Below, in pieces: positions 24,983 to 33,003 of a stretch of 43,697 nucleotides of DNA (within the stretch, counting starts at the first letter, position 1; every line of letters starts with the position of its first letter). A program made the translations under genes and the position numbers. Origin of the DNA: Pseudideonella sakaiensis (GTDB lineage: Bacteria; Pseudomonadota; Gammaproteobacteria; Burkholderiales; Burkholderiaceae_C); contig NZ_BBYR01000073.1 of NCBI RefSeq assembly GCF_001293525.1, positions 1 through 43,697 of the forward strand, given 5' to 3'. The notes under the pieces were generated by a model. It was not told where the DNA came from. It was given only the letters and a program-made list of their open reading frames with translations, and ran no database searches.

Positions 24983-26122
24983 TCAGGGCCGGGCGCGGGC
25001 TGCCAGTTCGGCGCGGACCTCGTCGCCGTGCTGGTCCAGGCGCGGCGGGGGCCTGAAGCTCAGCGCGCGTTCACCATCGAAGCTGACGGGCGAGCGGATG
25101 CTTCGGAAGGTCCGACCGTCCTGGTTCGCCTCGATCAGCAACTGCAGGTGCTCGGCCTGCGGATCCTGCAGCGCCTCGCGTGTGTCGTACATCGGCGCGT
25201 GCGGCACATCGTGCGTCGCCAGCCGCTCGCACCATGCCTCCCGCGTGCGGGTGGCAAAGACCGCCTGCAGCAGACCGATCAGGCGGTCCTGCTGGGCGAT
25301 CCGCCCCTCTCGCGTGGCGAACACCGGGTCGCGCAAGGCCTCGGCCTCGGCCGCGTCGACCAGGCCCTGCCAGAACTTCTGCGGCGATGACAGGTGCAGT
25401 GCGATCCAGAGGCCGTCGGAGCAGGCGAGCACGTAGGACTGCGAGACGCTGGGCCGGCTGTACGGACCCATCACTTCGCCTTCCGCGAGCAGGTGCGTGA
25501 AGGCATCGATGTTGAAGTGCGCCATCGCCTCCAGCATCGACACCTCGACCCGTCGACCGCGGCCGGTGGCCTGGCGCTCGAACAGCGCGCCCAGGATGCC
25601 GTAGGCGGCGCAGTGGCCCGTCAGCGCGTCCGCGATCGCCGGGCCGACCACGCGTGGATGCTCGGGGTTCACGAGCAGGCGCAGGAAGCCGCTCGCCGCC
25701 TGGGCGACCGTGTCGTAGGCCGGGCGCCCGGCGGACGGTCCGTCCTGCCCGAAGCCGCTGATCGCGCAGTACACGAGTCGCGGGTTCAGCGCGCGCAGGC
25801 GCGTCTCGCCGACGCCCAGGCGCTCTGCCGTGCCGGGACGGAAGTTCTGGATGTAGACGTCGGCGGACGCGATCAGGGCGTCGAACTCGCGCCGATCCGC
25901 AGGCTGGCGGGTATCGAGCGCGATGCTGCGCTTGTTGCGGTTGTAGGCCTGGTAGTGCGGGCTGTACAGGCCTCCGCGAAAGGCCCGGAAGGGGTCGCCG
26001 GTGCCGGGTTGCTCGACCTTGATCACGTCGGCGCCCAGGTCGCCGAGCAGCATCGCGGCGGCAGGCCCGGTGATGAAGCTGCCCTGTTCCACCACCCGCA
26101 CGCCCTGCAGCACTGGGATCAT
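24983..26122 (-). CDS. CaiB/BaiF (class III) CoA-transferase
   Basis: A 379-residue family III CoA-transferase, which moves CoA from an acyl-CoA donor to a carboxylic acid. The start VLQGVRVVEQGSFITGPAAAMLLGDLGADVIKVE (split: VLQGVRVVEQG and LGDLGADVIKVEQPGTGD), the NRNKRSIALD motif and the catalytic Asp165 in IADALTGH are all present. It is the last gene of the operon and overlaps the citryl-CoA-lyase-like gene by 4 bases. The pair could activate a 3-hydroxy acid to its CoA thioester and then cleave it. The acid is unknown. Confidence 0.92.
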   Translation of the reverse strand: MIPVLQGVRVVEQGSFITGPAAAMLLGDLGADVIKVEQPGTGDPFRAFRGGLYSPHYQAYNRNKRSIALDTRQPADRREFDALIASADVYIQNFRPGTAERLGVGETRLRALNPRLVYCAISGFGQDGPSAGRPAYDTVAQAASGFLRLLVNPEHPRVVGPAIADALTGHCAAYGILGALFERQATGRGRRVEVSMLEAMAHFNIDAFTHLLAEGEVMGPYSRPSVSQSYVLACSDGLWIALHLSSPQKFWQGLVDAAEAEALRDPVFATREGRIAQQDRLIGLLQAVFATRTREAWCERLATHDVPHAPMYDTREALQDPQAEHLQLLIEANQDGRTFRSIRSPVSFDGERALSFRPPPRLDQHGDEVRAELAARARP

Positions 26123-26916
26123 GGCCGGCCTCCTTCCTGTACCTGCAGTTCGCGGGTCGCCTGGTAGGCCAGCGCGAAGCCGCTCGGCATCGCCATCTCC
26201 TCGACCAGGTGCGCGATCAGCGAGGCGGTGCGCGCCAGCAGCGGGATCCCTTTCAGCGCGTTGGACGGAAAGCCGATGCCCAGCAGCACGGCGGGGATGG
26301 CTGCCGAGACATTCAGCCGCAGCGCCTTGCCGTAGACACGGGGAATCACCGCCTCGACCGCCTCGGCGGCCTGCATGAACCGGGGGTCGCAGGCGTCGCC
26401 GCCGACCTCGCGTGCCACGCCGAAGAGCGCGGCGACGCGCGGGTCGCGGACCTTGTGCTCGGGGTGGCCGTAGCCGGGCAGCTTCATGCCGGCCGCGAAG
26501 CGCTGCGCGACCAGCGCCTCGGCCGCCGCGTCCAGGCTGCCGAGCTCCGTGGCGCGCGCGCAGGCGGCGATGAGCAGCTGGCCGGCGTCCTCCGCGGCCC
26601 CGAGGATCACCGAGCCGCAGCCGAGCAGCCCGGCCGCGACGGCGCCCTGGAGGCACTCCGGCGCGGCGGCAAAGGTCATGCGGCTGGCCTGCACGCTCGG
26701 CACGAACCCGTGCTCGGCGATCGCCACCAGGGTCGCATCGAGCACGCGTTGGGCGCCCGGCCCCGGCTCGCGACCGGTCACGAGGAAGTGGAAGTAGCCG
26801 CTGAAGTTCTGGCGACCGATGAGCTCGGTCGCGAGTTCGCGGCCGCGGATCCGGATGCTGTTCGCATCCGAGGCGCACAGCGCGGTGCGTGGGAGGGTAT
26901 GGCGGCCGATTTGCAT
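26119..26916 (-). CDS. Citryl-CoA-lyase-like protein (citrate synthase fold)
   Basis: A 265-residue protein of the citrate synthase superfamily, near the short citryl-CoA lyase type rather than full citrate synthases (about 430 residues). Active-site histidine candidates are His69 (AEHGF) and His151 (GYGHPEHKVRDPR), matching the two catalytic histidines of the fold. These short enzymes cleave 3-hydroxyacyl-CoA thioesters by a retro-aldol step. It lies between the reductase and the CoA-transferase, with a 4-base overlap to the latter. Citramalyl-CoA or a related branched hydroxyacyl-CoA is as plausible a substrate as citryl-CoA. Confidence 0.85.
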   Translation of the reverse strand: MQIGRHTLPRTALCASDANSIRIRGRELATELIGRQNFSGYFHFLVTGREPGPGAQRVLDATLVAIAEHGFVPSVQASRMTFAAAPECLQGAVAAGLLGCGSVILGAAEDAGQLLIAACARATELGSLDAAAEALVAQRFAAGMKLPGYGHPEHKVRDPRVAALFGVAREVGGDACDPRFMQAAEAVEAVIPRVYGKALRLNVSAAIPAVLLGIGFPSNALKGIPLLARTASLIAHLVEEMAMPSGFALAYQATRELQVQEGGRP

Positions 26917-26934
26917 GGGCGCGGTCTTTCGGGG

Positions 26935-27885
26935 CTAGAGGTCGAGGACGAGTTCGGGCGTGACCGAACCCGACACGCAAACGCAGATCGAGGTGTTGGC
27001 GGCTTTCTCGTCCGCCGACAGGTAGTCGTCGCGGTGGTCGGGCAGGCCGGCGAGGACGCCGGTCAGGCAGGTGCCGCAGAGCCCGGATTCGCAGGCCGAG
27101 GGCACCTGCACGCCGTGCCCGGCCAGCGCCTGCAGGATCGAACGGCCGGCTGGAACCGGGACGGCGAGGCCCCGGCGCGCCAGACGGACGACGAAGGCCG
27201 GGCCGGGATCGGCGGCCGCCGCCGGCTCGAAGCGCTCGGAGGCGACCTCGGCCTGCGGGCGCTGCGCCGCCACCGCCGCCTGCACCTCGGCCATGAAGCC
27301 GGGCGGGCCGCAGACGTAGAAGCGCGCATCGGCCGGCGCTTGCTGCACGATGTCGTCCAGGACGGCGCGCGCCTGCATGCGGTCGAGGCCGCAGAACAGC
27401 TGCCCGCCGTCGTCGTCGTCCGCCAGCAGCGCTCGAGCGGGCGAGCGCGCGAACTGGTAGAGGCGGTGCGCGCGCCCGTCGGCGCGAAGGTGGCGGACCA
27501 TCGACAGCAGCGGTGTGATGCCGATGCCCGCGCCGACCAGCACCGCCGGCGCCGGACCCTCGTGCAGCGGGAAGAGGTTGCGCGCGGGGCCGAGTTCCAG
27601 CGACGCGCCCGGCTGAAGCGCATGCATCGCCTGCGAGCCGCCACGCGAGGCCTGCGCGCGGCGGACCGCAATCGTGCAGGTCGCAGGCGCCCGGTCCGGC
27701 CCGTCGCACAGCGAGTACTGCCGAACCTGCCCGTCCGGCAGCCGGACATCGACATGGCTGCCGGGCCCGGCCGATGGCAATGCCGTGCCGCCCGCGTGTC
27801 GCAACGTGAACTGCTTGACGTCTTCCGCCCAGTCGATGATCCGTTCGACGACGACCGGGGTCCAGCCCGTGGCGATGGGCGTCAT
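26935..27885 (-). CDS. PDR/VanB-type reductase with C-terminal [2Fe-2S] ferredoxin domain
   Basis: A 316-residue electron-transfer protein. The N-terminal flavin-binding barrel has RQYSLCDG and the NAD-binding domain VGAGIGITPLLSM and FYVCGPPGFM. The C-terminal plant-type ferredoxin has CESGLCGTC plus a later cysteine (SICVCVSGS). This is the layout of phthalate dioxygenase reductase and VanB, which pass electrons from NADH to a Rieske oxygenase. No Rieske or other oxygenase gene is in this operon, so the electron acceptor is unknown; the CDGSH protein two genes upstream is one candidate. Its ATG overlaps the Bug gene stop by 4 bases. Confidence 0.92.
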   Translation of the reverse strand: MTPIATGWTPVVVERIIDWAEDVKQFTLRHAGGTALPSAGPGSHVDVRLPDGQVRQYSLCDGPDRAPATCTIAVRRAQASRGGSQAMHALQPGASLELGPARNLFPLHEGPAPAVLVGAGIGITPLLSMVRHLRADGRAHRLYQFARSPARALLADDDDGGQLFCGLDRMQARAVLDDIVQQAPADARFYVCGPPGFMAEVQAAVAAQRPQAEVASERFEPAAAADPGPAFVVRLARRGLAVPVPAGRSILQALAGHGVQVPSACESGLCGTCLTGVLAGLPDHRDDYLSADEKAANTSICVCVSGSVTPELVLDL

Positions 27886-28847
27886 TCGGGCTTCATCCCC
27901 GACCTGCGCACCAACCCGCCCCACTTCTGCGCCTCTGCAGCGACGAAGCGGGCCACGGCCGCGACGTCCATCGGTGGCGCGGGCTCGTAGCCGGCCGTGC
28001 GCAGGGTGTCCTGGACGCCGGGGTCCGCGAGCACCGTCTGGATCGCGTCGTGCAGCGTCTGCACGACCTTGTCCGGCGTTCCCTTCGGCACGAAGTAGAC
28101 GTTCCACGGCGCCAGGTCGAAGCCGGGCAGGCCCGACTCGGCCAGCGTGGGCAGATCGGGCAGCACCACGGAGCGGCGGGCGGAGGTGAGCGCGAGGGCC
28201 CGCACGTTTCCGGCGCGCAGCAGTGGCAAGGTGCCGGGCAGCGAGTCGAAGATGACCGGGACCCGGCCGCCCACGACGTCCATGAACGCGGCACCGCTGG
28301 CGTTGTAGGCGATCGGCTGGTATTGCGTCTTCGCCAGGTCGTTGTACTGCTGGAGGACCACCCGCGCGCCCGGGTTCGCGACCGCCACCTGCAGCCTGTC
28401 CGAGCGGGCGGCCGGGGAGGAGATCAGCTCGCGGGCGGTCTGGTAGGGGACGCTGTTGCCGACCGAGAGGACGATGGGCGTCCAGCCCGTGTAGGCGACC
28501 GGCGTGAAGTCCTTCAGCGGGTCGATGCGCAGCGGCGGGTAGAGCGCCGGGTTGATGCCGTGCGTGGCGGACGACCCGACGAACAGCGTGTAGCCGTCGG
28601 CCGGCGCCGCCGCGGCGATCTGCAGTGCGAGGTTGCCTCCCGCGCCGGGACGGTTCTCGATCACGATCGCCTGCTTCAGCAGCTTCGAGAGCCGGGACGC
28701 GATGATGCGCGCGCCGACGTCGGCGGCCTGTCCGGCGGCGAAAGGCACGATCAGCTTCAGCTCCCGGTCCGGGTAGCCCGAGGCCATGGCCGGGCTGGCG
28801 GTTGTCCAGGCCGCGAGCAGGGTCGCGGCGGCGAGCAGTGTCTTCAT
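27882..28847 (-). CDS. Bug-family (TctC-type) periplasmic solute-binding protein
   Basis: A 321-residue tripartite tricarboxylate transporter receptor. The ATG at 28847 gives a signal peptide (MKTLLAAATLLAAWTTASPAMA). Mature-part motifs are ELKLIVPFAAGQAADVGAR, IENRPGAGGNLA and PADGYTLFVGSSATHGINP. Bug proteins bind carboxylates or amides in the periplasm; Burkholderiales carry many copies, often beside the genes that break down the ligand. The TctA/TctB membrane partners are absent here and may be supplied from elsewhere. Its presence implies an anionic organic substrate for the operon. Confidence 0.93.
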   Translation of the reverse strand: MKTLLAAATLLAAWTTASPAMASGYPDRELKLIVPFAAGQAADVGARIIASRLSKLLKQAIVIENRPGAGGNLALQIAAAAPADGYTLFVGSSATHGINPALYPPLRIDPLKDFTPVAYTGWTPIVLSVGNSVPYQTARELISSPAARSDRLQVAVANPGARVVLQQYNDLAKTQYQPIAYNASGAAFMDVVGGRVPVIFDSLPGTLPLLRAGNVRALALTSARRSVVLPDLPTLAESGLPGFDLAPWNVYFVPKGTPDKVVQTLHDAIQTVLADPGVQDTLRTAGYEPAPPMDVAAVARFVAAEAQKWGGLVRRSGMKPE

Positions 28848-28863
28848 GGCAGTCCCTTCTGGA

Positions 28864-29139
28864 TCAACGCTTGCCTTCGTAGCCCGCCACGCGGGCATGC
28901 GTGTTGTCGCACAGCGGCCGCACCCGGGTCTCCTTGCAGCCGCAGAAGAACAGGGTGCGGGTCTCGGTCGCGACGTACTTCACCGGCAGGAAGGGCGTGC
29001 CCTTGTGCCGGCCGTCGCAGAACGGCTGGGTCTCGCTGCGACCGCAGGAGCACCAGAGGTAGGTCTTGCCCTGCTCCACCTCGGCGATGAAGGGGGCCAG
29101 CTGGCAGCGCACCACCGCGTCCGCCGGCGCCCCGCTCAT
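28864..29139 (-). CDS. CDGSH-type [2Fe-2S] protein with two motifs
   Basis: A 91-residue protein with two CDGSH iron-sulfur motifs. The first has Cys30, Cys32, Cys41 and His45 (CSCGRSETQPFCDGRH); the second has Cys66, Cys68, Cys77 and His81 (CGCKETRVRPLCDNTH). Each three-Cys-one-His set can hold a [2Fe-2S] cluster, which makes it a likely electron carrier or cluster-transfer protein. It has no signal peptide. Its start overlaps the NIPSNAP stop by 4 bases. The nearby reductase could reduce it, an idea not tested to my knowledge in this context. Confidence 0.92.
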   Translation of the reverse strand: MSGAPADAVVRCQLAPFIAEVEQGKTYLWCSCGRSETQPFCDGRHKGTPFLPVKYVATETRTLFFCGCKETRVRPLCDNTHARVAGYEGKR

Positions 29140-29465
29140 CGCACCCCCCAGGCTGCCGGCTTGGCGAAGTCGGCGGGCAGCAGCAGCCGGTTCTCCTGGT
29201 GGTGGACGGCGGGCATCAGCTGGTCGCGGATCTCGTTCCATGCCGGAATGCTGCGCAGTTCTGCGCGCCGTGCGGCGCGGTCCTCCAGGCTGTCGTAGCC
29301 CCACAGGTGGACGATCTGGTTCAGCGGGCCGAACTCGCTGACGTAGTAGCCCATGCAGCGGCCGAGCACGGGCTGCTGGATCGCGAAGCCGCCGTTCGTC
29401 ATGGCGGCGACCCATTCGGGGACTTTGCCGGGATGCAGGGTGTAGATGCGTTGGTCGACGATCAT
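29136..29465 (-). CDS. NIPSNAP-family protein
   Basis: A 109-residue protein of the NIPSNAP family, a ferredoxin-like alpha/beta-barrel dimer. Typical stretches are IVDQRIYTLHPGKVPEWV, GYYVSEFGPLNQIVHLWGYDSLEDRA and RAELRSIPAWNEIRD, each part of the family pattern. Bacterial members are usually uncharacterised and occur in catabolic gene clusters; related barrels are cofactor-free monooxygenases or small-ligand enzymes. Coupled by 4-base overlaps to genes on both sides. Confidence 0.9.
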   Translation of the reverse strand: MIVDQRIYTLHPGKVPEWVAAMTNGGFAIQQPVLGRCMGYYVSEFGPLNQIVHLWGYDSLEDRAARRAELRSIPAWNEIRDQLMPAVHHQENRLLLPADFAKPAAWGVR

Positions 29466-30394
29466 GTCGTGTGGCCTTTCGTGGATGAAAGTCTCTGCCC
29501 GCCGCAGGTCGCGGCGAGGCGGCGGGCGTGCTGGCACACCAGGCGGGCGTCGCGCCCGGGAAAGTTGTGGTGGACGTAGTAGGCGGCCACCTCCAGGTTC
29601 GGGTTGCGACGCGCGATCGCCTCGGCGCGGGTGATGCTTTCCGGCGAGAAGATGTCGCCGGCGCGGCCCGCCATGACCGTGGTCGGCATGGACAGTCGCT
29701 CCCACACCGGCCACAGGTCCACCTCCTGGCACACCGGCCAGGTGTCACCCTCGTAGCAGTGGTAGGGCCAGTCCTCCTTGAGCCGGAAGAAGCGTTCGTG
29801 GAACCAGGGATCGCGCTTGAGCGCGACCCCGCCGGGCACGGTCCGCGTGACGGCAGCGAAGCGTTCGCGGCGCTGCGGGTGGAACTTGTCCTTCCAGGGT
29901 GTGGCGGGGAAATGGGCCAGCACGGCGTCGAGGGAGGGAAACACCCGTGGCGTGCCGGCGAGCTGGTCGCCGATGCGCCGGGCGCCGGTGGGCGCGTTGT
30001 GCGGCGGGGCATCGACCAGCAGCAGTGCCGCCACGCGCCGGGGACGCGTGTCCGCGACCACGGCGGCGATGCGCCCACCCATCGAGTGGCCCGCGAGCAG
30101 GCACTGGGACCAGCCCAGGTGGTCCAGCAGGGCTTCGACATCGGCCGCGAAGTCCATCACGCGATAGCTGGCGTCGGAGCTGACGTCGGACTCCCCGAAG
30201 CCCCGCTGGTCGAGGGCGACCACCTCGTGCCCGTCGGCCAGCTCGCGCGCCACGTCGATCCAGTCGTAGGAGGTGTAGATCAGGCCGTGCAGCAGCAGAA
30301 TCGGAAGACCTCCCGGCTGCCCGAAGCGCCGGTAGGCCAGGCGCAGGCCGCCTGCGTCGAACCCCTCGAGTCGACCCTCGTAGCCGCCGCTCAC
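29462..30394 (-). CDS. Alpha/beta hydrolase
   Basis: A 310-residue alpha/beta hydrolase starting at GTG 30394, whose GTGA overlaps the previous stop. Oxyanion-hole region LLLHGLIYTSYDWI, DQRGFGESD, and nucleophile Ser104 in AGHSMGGR are visible; the catalytic His is probably in YYVHHNFPG near the end. It is a paralogue of the hydrolase half of the upstream fusion protein: both share GGLPxL-x2-HGL, SYDWI, AGHSMGG-like and LLVDxxPxNAPxGARR patterns. It may be an esterase, or a C-C hydrolase of a ring-cleavage type. A start at GTG is chosen for lack of a nearby ATG. Confidence 0.87.
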   Translation of the reverse strand: MSGGYEGRLEGFDAGGLRLAYRRFGQPGGLPILLLHGLIYTSYDWIDVARELADGHEVVALDQRGFGESDVSSDASYRVMDFAADVEALLDHLGWSQCLLAGHSMGGRIAAVVADTRPRRVAALLLVDAPPHNAPTGARRIGDQLAGTPRVFPSLDAVLAHFPATPWKDKFHPQRRERFAAVTRTVPGGVALKRDPWFHERFFRLKEDWPYHCYEGDTWPVCQEVDLWPVWERLSMPTTVMAGRAGDIFSPESITRAEAIARRNPNLEVAAYYVHHNFPGRDARLVCQHARRLAATCGGQRLSSTKGHTT

Positions 30395-31836
30395 GCGCGG
30401 GTCTCCGTGCGCAGGGGCATGCGCGCGAGCCAGTGCCGGACGTCTTCTTCGCGCTCGAACAAGGTCCGCAACTCGGCCTCGGCTTCCTCGCGGGTCTGCA
30501 GCACGGAGGCAACGATCCCCGCATCCTCGGCATCGAGGCTGGTCGCGAGCTCGAGGCGGATGCCATTGTTGTCGTAGAAGTAGGCCGACCAGAAGCGGCC
30601 GCCCAGCGGCACCGGCCCGATGACCGGGACGCCGCATGACTTCACGTGGCTGATCATGGCGTCGAAGGCAGGTCGGGGCAGGCTGAACGCGAGGTGCTGC
30701 ATGCCGCCCGGCCGGTCGCGGTCCTGCCGCGGCAGGTCGCGCGGGTACTCGAAGAAGGCGAGCAGCGAATCCTTGCCCATGTTGAAGAAGTAGTGGCGCA
30801 GCTGGTCGTAGGGAGGCTGCCCGCGGTCCCGCTCGAAGGGCACCCGCCGCACGTGCACGAGTTGCAGCCGCAGCACCCGGGTGTAGAAGTCGATCGTCGC
30901 CGGCATGTCGTCCGTCACCAGCGCCAGGTGGTCGATGCCCTGCAGGGCCACCGGCACCAGGCCGGTGGCCTCGGCAGCGTCCACCTCGGCGACGAAGGCG
31001 CGGGCCAGCGCGAGCAGGGCGTCGGGGTTGTCGCCCGCGACGTCGTGCCCGGCTTCCACTTCCGACAGCCGCATCCGCGGATTGGTGGCGAGCATGCGCG
31101 TCACGTTGTCCGCCGCGAACATGTCCGAGGCGGTGCCGCGCACCACCTGGATCGGGCAGGTGATGTCGCTCAGCGACTGCCACAGGTCGATGCCCAGCGC
31201 CGGCTTCTCTCCGGTCTCGAGCACCCGGCGGAACTGGTCGCGGAAATGGAGGCTGCGCTTGACCTGCAGGCCGGCGTCGGTGCGGCGGGTGTAGGCCTCG
31301 AAGCGTGCACGCCGCGGGCCCTGCAGCTCCGCCTGCGGACCATCGAAGTAGCGCATCACGGCATCCAGGTCGGGGAAGCTGTCCGGCTGCCGCCCGACCG
31401 TTTCGGTGACCCGGCGTGCCCCGTCCGGCGCGTTCTGCGGAGAGTAGTCCACCAGCATCAAGCCGGCATACCGTCCGGGGAAGATCGACGCGGCGTAGGT
31501 GGAGGTGCGTCCGCCCATCGAATGGCCGATGCCGATGAAGCGCTGCCATCCGAAGTGGTCGGCCACCGCGATCACGTCGCGTGCCATCGACGGCAGCGCA
31601 TAGTCGCGCAGCGGACTCTCCGTGGAGTCGCCGAAGCCCCGCATGTCCATCGCGACGACTTCGCGGTCGGCCGCGAGCGCCGCGGCGATGCCGATCCAGT
31701 CGTAGGAGAAGAAGGAGAGCCCGTGGACGATCAGGACGGGCAGCCCGCCGGGCCGGCCGAAGCGGCGGCAGTGGATCGTGACGTCGCCGGACGCGACCAG
31801 CGCGTGCTCGTGCGGGGGAAGGGGCAGGGATGTCAT
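30391..31836 (-). CDS. Alpha/beta hydrolase fused to a VOC metalloenzyme domain
   Basis: A 481-residue two-domain protein. Residues 1-285 are an alpha/beta hydrolase with nucleophile Ser106 in GIGHSMGGR, an acid candidate Asp238 (ASDMF) and His264 (EAGHDV). Residues 298-435 form a vicinal-oxygen-chelate domain with metal ligands His303 (GIDHLAL), His381 (MQHLAF) and Glu429 (IRLELA). VOC domains act as lyases, isomerases or extradiol dioxygenases on metal-bound oxygen substrates. Fusion of the two in one chain is unusual and suggests that one product is passed to the next step. No frameshift separates them; the reading frame is continuous. It overlaps the second hydrolase by 4 bases and follows the porin by 14 bases. 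Confidence 0.9.
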   Translation of the reverse strand: MTSLPLPPHEHALVASGDVTIHCRRFGRPGGLPVLIVHGLSFFSYDWIGIAAALAADREVVAMDMRGFGDSTESPLRDYALPSMARDVIAVADHFGWQRFIGIGHSMGGRTSTYAASIFPGRYAGLMLVDYSPQNAPDGARRVTETVGRQPDSFPDLDAVMRYFDGPQAELQGPRRARFEAYTRRTDAGLQVKRSLHFRDQFRRVLETGEKPALGIDLWQSLSDITCPIQVVRGTASDMFAADNVTRMLATNPRMRLSEVEAGHDVAGDNPDALLALARAFVAEVDAAEATGLVPVALQGIDHLALVTDDMPATIDFYTRVLRLQLVHVRRVPFERDRGQPPYDQLRHYFFNMGKDSLLAFFEYPRDLPRQDRDRPGGMQHLAFSLPRPAFDAMISHVKSCGVPVIGPVPLGGRFWSAYFYDNNGIRLELATSLDAEDAGIVASVLQTREEAEAELRTLFEREEDVRHWLARMPLRTETRA

Positions 31837-31850
31837 GGGTGTTGCTGGCC

Positions 31851-32945
31851 TCAGAAGAAGTGCGAGATGCCGAACTGCGCCCCCGAAGAGCCGCGTCCGG
31901 TGGGCGCCTGGAGGTTGGTGTTGGTGCCGATCGCGGTGAGCCGGCCGTTGTCGACGCGGCTCAGGTTGGCGTAGAGGAGGGTGCGCTTGGACAGGCGGTA
32001 CTGGCCCGACAGCACGTAGGAGCGCGCGTGGACGTCGAGGCCTCTGACCTGCTGGTCGTAGAGGCCGGCCACGAAGGTGGTGGTCGGCGTCGCGCGATAG
32101 ACGGCGCCCAGCCACCACAGGTCGGCGTTCCACCGGGCCGCCGTGGTGTCCACGGTCAGCCGGCGCAGTCCGCCGCGCCATTCCACCGGCCCCCACGCAT
32201 AGGCCGCCGCGGCGACGATGCGCCGGGCGCGGTCGCCCGGATCGGACCGGGTCGGCAGCAGCGACGGCGCCAGGTAGCCGATGCCGTGCTGCGACACGGT
32301 GAGCGGCCCCTGCGTGCGGTCGAAGACGAGCGACAGGGCCAGGCCGTCGCGTTGATAGCCGAGCTGTGCCGCCACGTCCTTCGAGCGCGATGCGGCGCCC
32401 GCGGCCCGGCCGATCGGCGGGGCGATCTCGTCGACGCCGAGGCTGTAGAACAGGCTCGCCTTGATGCCGTCGTGGTGGTAGAGGTAGCGCAGCGCGTTGT
32501 CGCCACGCGCCACCAGGCCCGGGTCCTGGGATGCGAGCGACTGCTGGGCATAGACCGTGGGATCGAAGCGGTTCACCCCATCGATCAACGGGTTCAGCAG
32601 TCGTCCGGCCAGCAGGGTGTGCGGGCCCGAGCGCAGCCCCACCGAGCTCTCGCGGCCGAACACCCGCTGCATCGTGAGCCCACCGTTCTTCGGCACCAGG
32701 CCCATCTCGAGGTTGAAGATCACCGATCGCCCGCCCCCCAGGTCCTCCGAGCCGCGGAAGCCCAGCCGCGAGCCGTACACGTTGTTCGGACCGAGGCGCG
32801 TGACGCTGCCGTTGCCCCGGTCGAAACGGGTGACGTGCTCCACGGCGACGTCGATCACCCCGTACACCGTCACCCCGTCCTTCGCGTGGACCGTGCTTCC
32901 GAGCACGCACGCGAGGGCCATGCAGCCCCGCCCGATACGCTTCAT
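31851..32945 (-). CDS. Outer-membrane porin (Gram-negative Porin_4 type)
   Basis: A 364-residue trimeric-porin-type protein. It has a signal peptide (MKRIGRGCMALACVLGSTVHA), the first strand VTVYGVIDVAVEHV typical of betaproteobacterial porins, SRLGFRGSEDLGGG, and a C-terminal strand ending in Phe (FGISHFF) for outer-membrane insertion. It is the first gene of the minus-strand operon and probably admits the operon's substrate. Divergent from a lipoprotein gene with 58 bases between; that gap should hold the operon promoter, but no clear -10/-35 pair was recognised. Confidence 0.92.
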   Translation of the reverse strand: MKRIGRGCMALACVLGSTVHAKDGVTVYGVIDVAVEHVTRFDRGNGSVTRLGPNNVYGSRLGFRGSEDLGGGRSVIFNLEMGLVPKNGGLTMQRVFGRESSVGLRSGPHTLLAGRLLNPLIDGVNRFDPTVYAQQSLASQDPGLVARGDNALRYLYHHDGIKASLFYSLGVDEIAPPIGRAAGAASRSKDVAAQLGYQRDGLALSLVFDRTQGPLTVSQHGIGYLAPSLLPTRSDPGDRARRIVAAAAYAWGPVEWRGGLRRLTVDTTAARWNADLWWLGAVYRATPTTTFVAGLYDQQVRGLDVHARSYVLSGQYRLSKRTLLYANLSRVDNGRLTAIGTNTNLQAPTGRGSSGAQFGISHFF

Positions 32946-33003
32946 GCCTGTCGTCTCCGTGTTCTCTTCGAATGCCGCGCAGGTTAGGTGCCGGAATGAA
33001 TGG

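Noticed and set aside
24983-27709. A single 908-residue fusion containing the CoA-transferase
   Set aside because: The CoA-transferase starts at ATG 26122 with its family N-terminus; the upstream residues are off-frame translation of the lyase and reductase genes.
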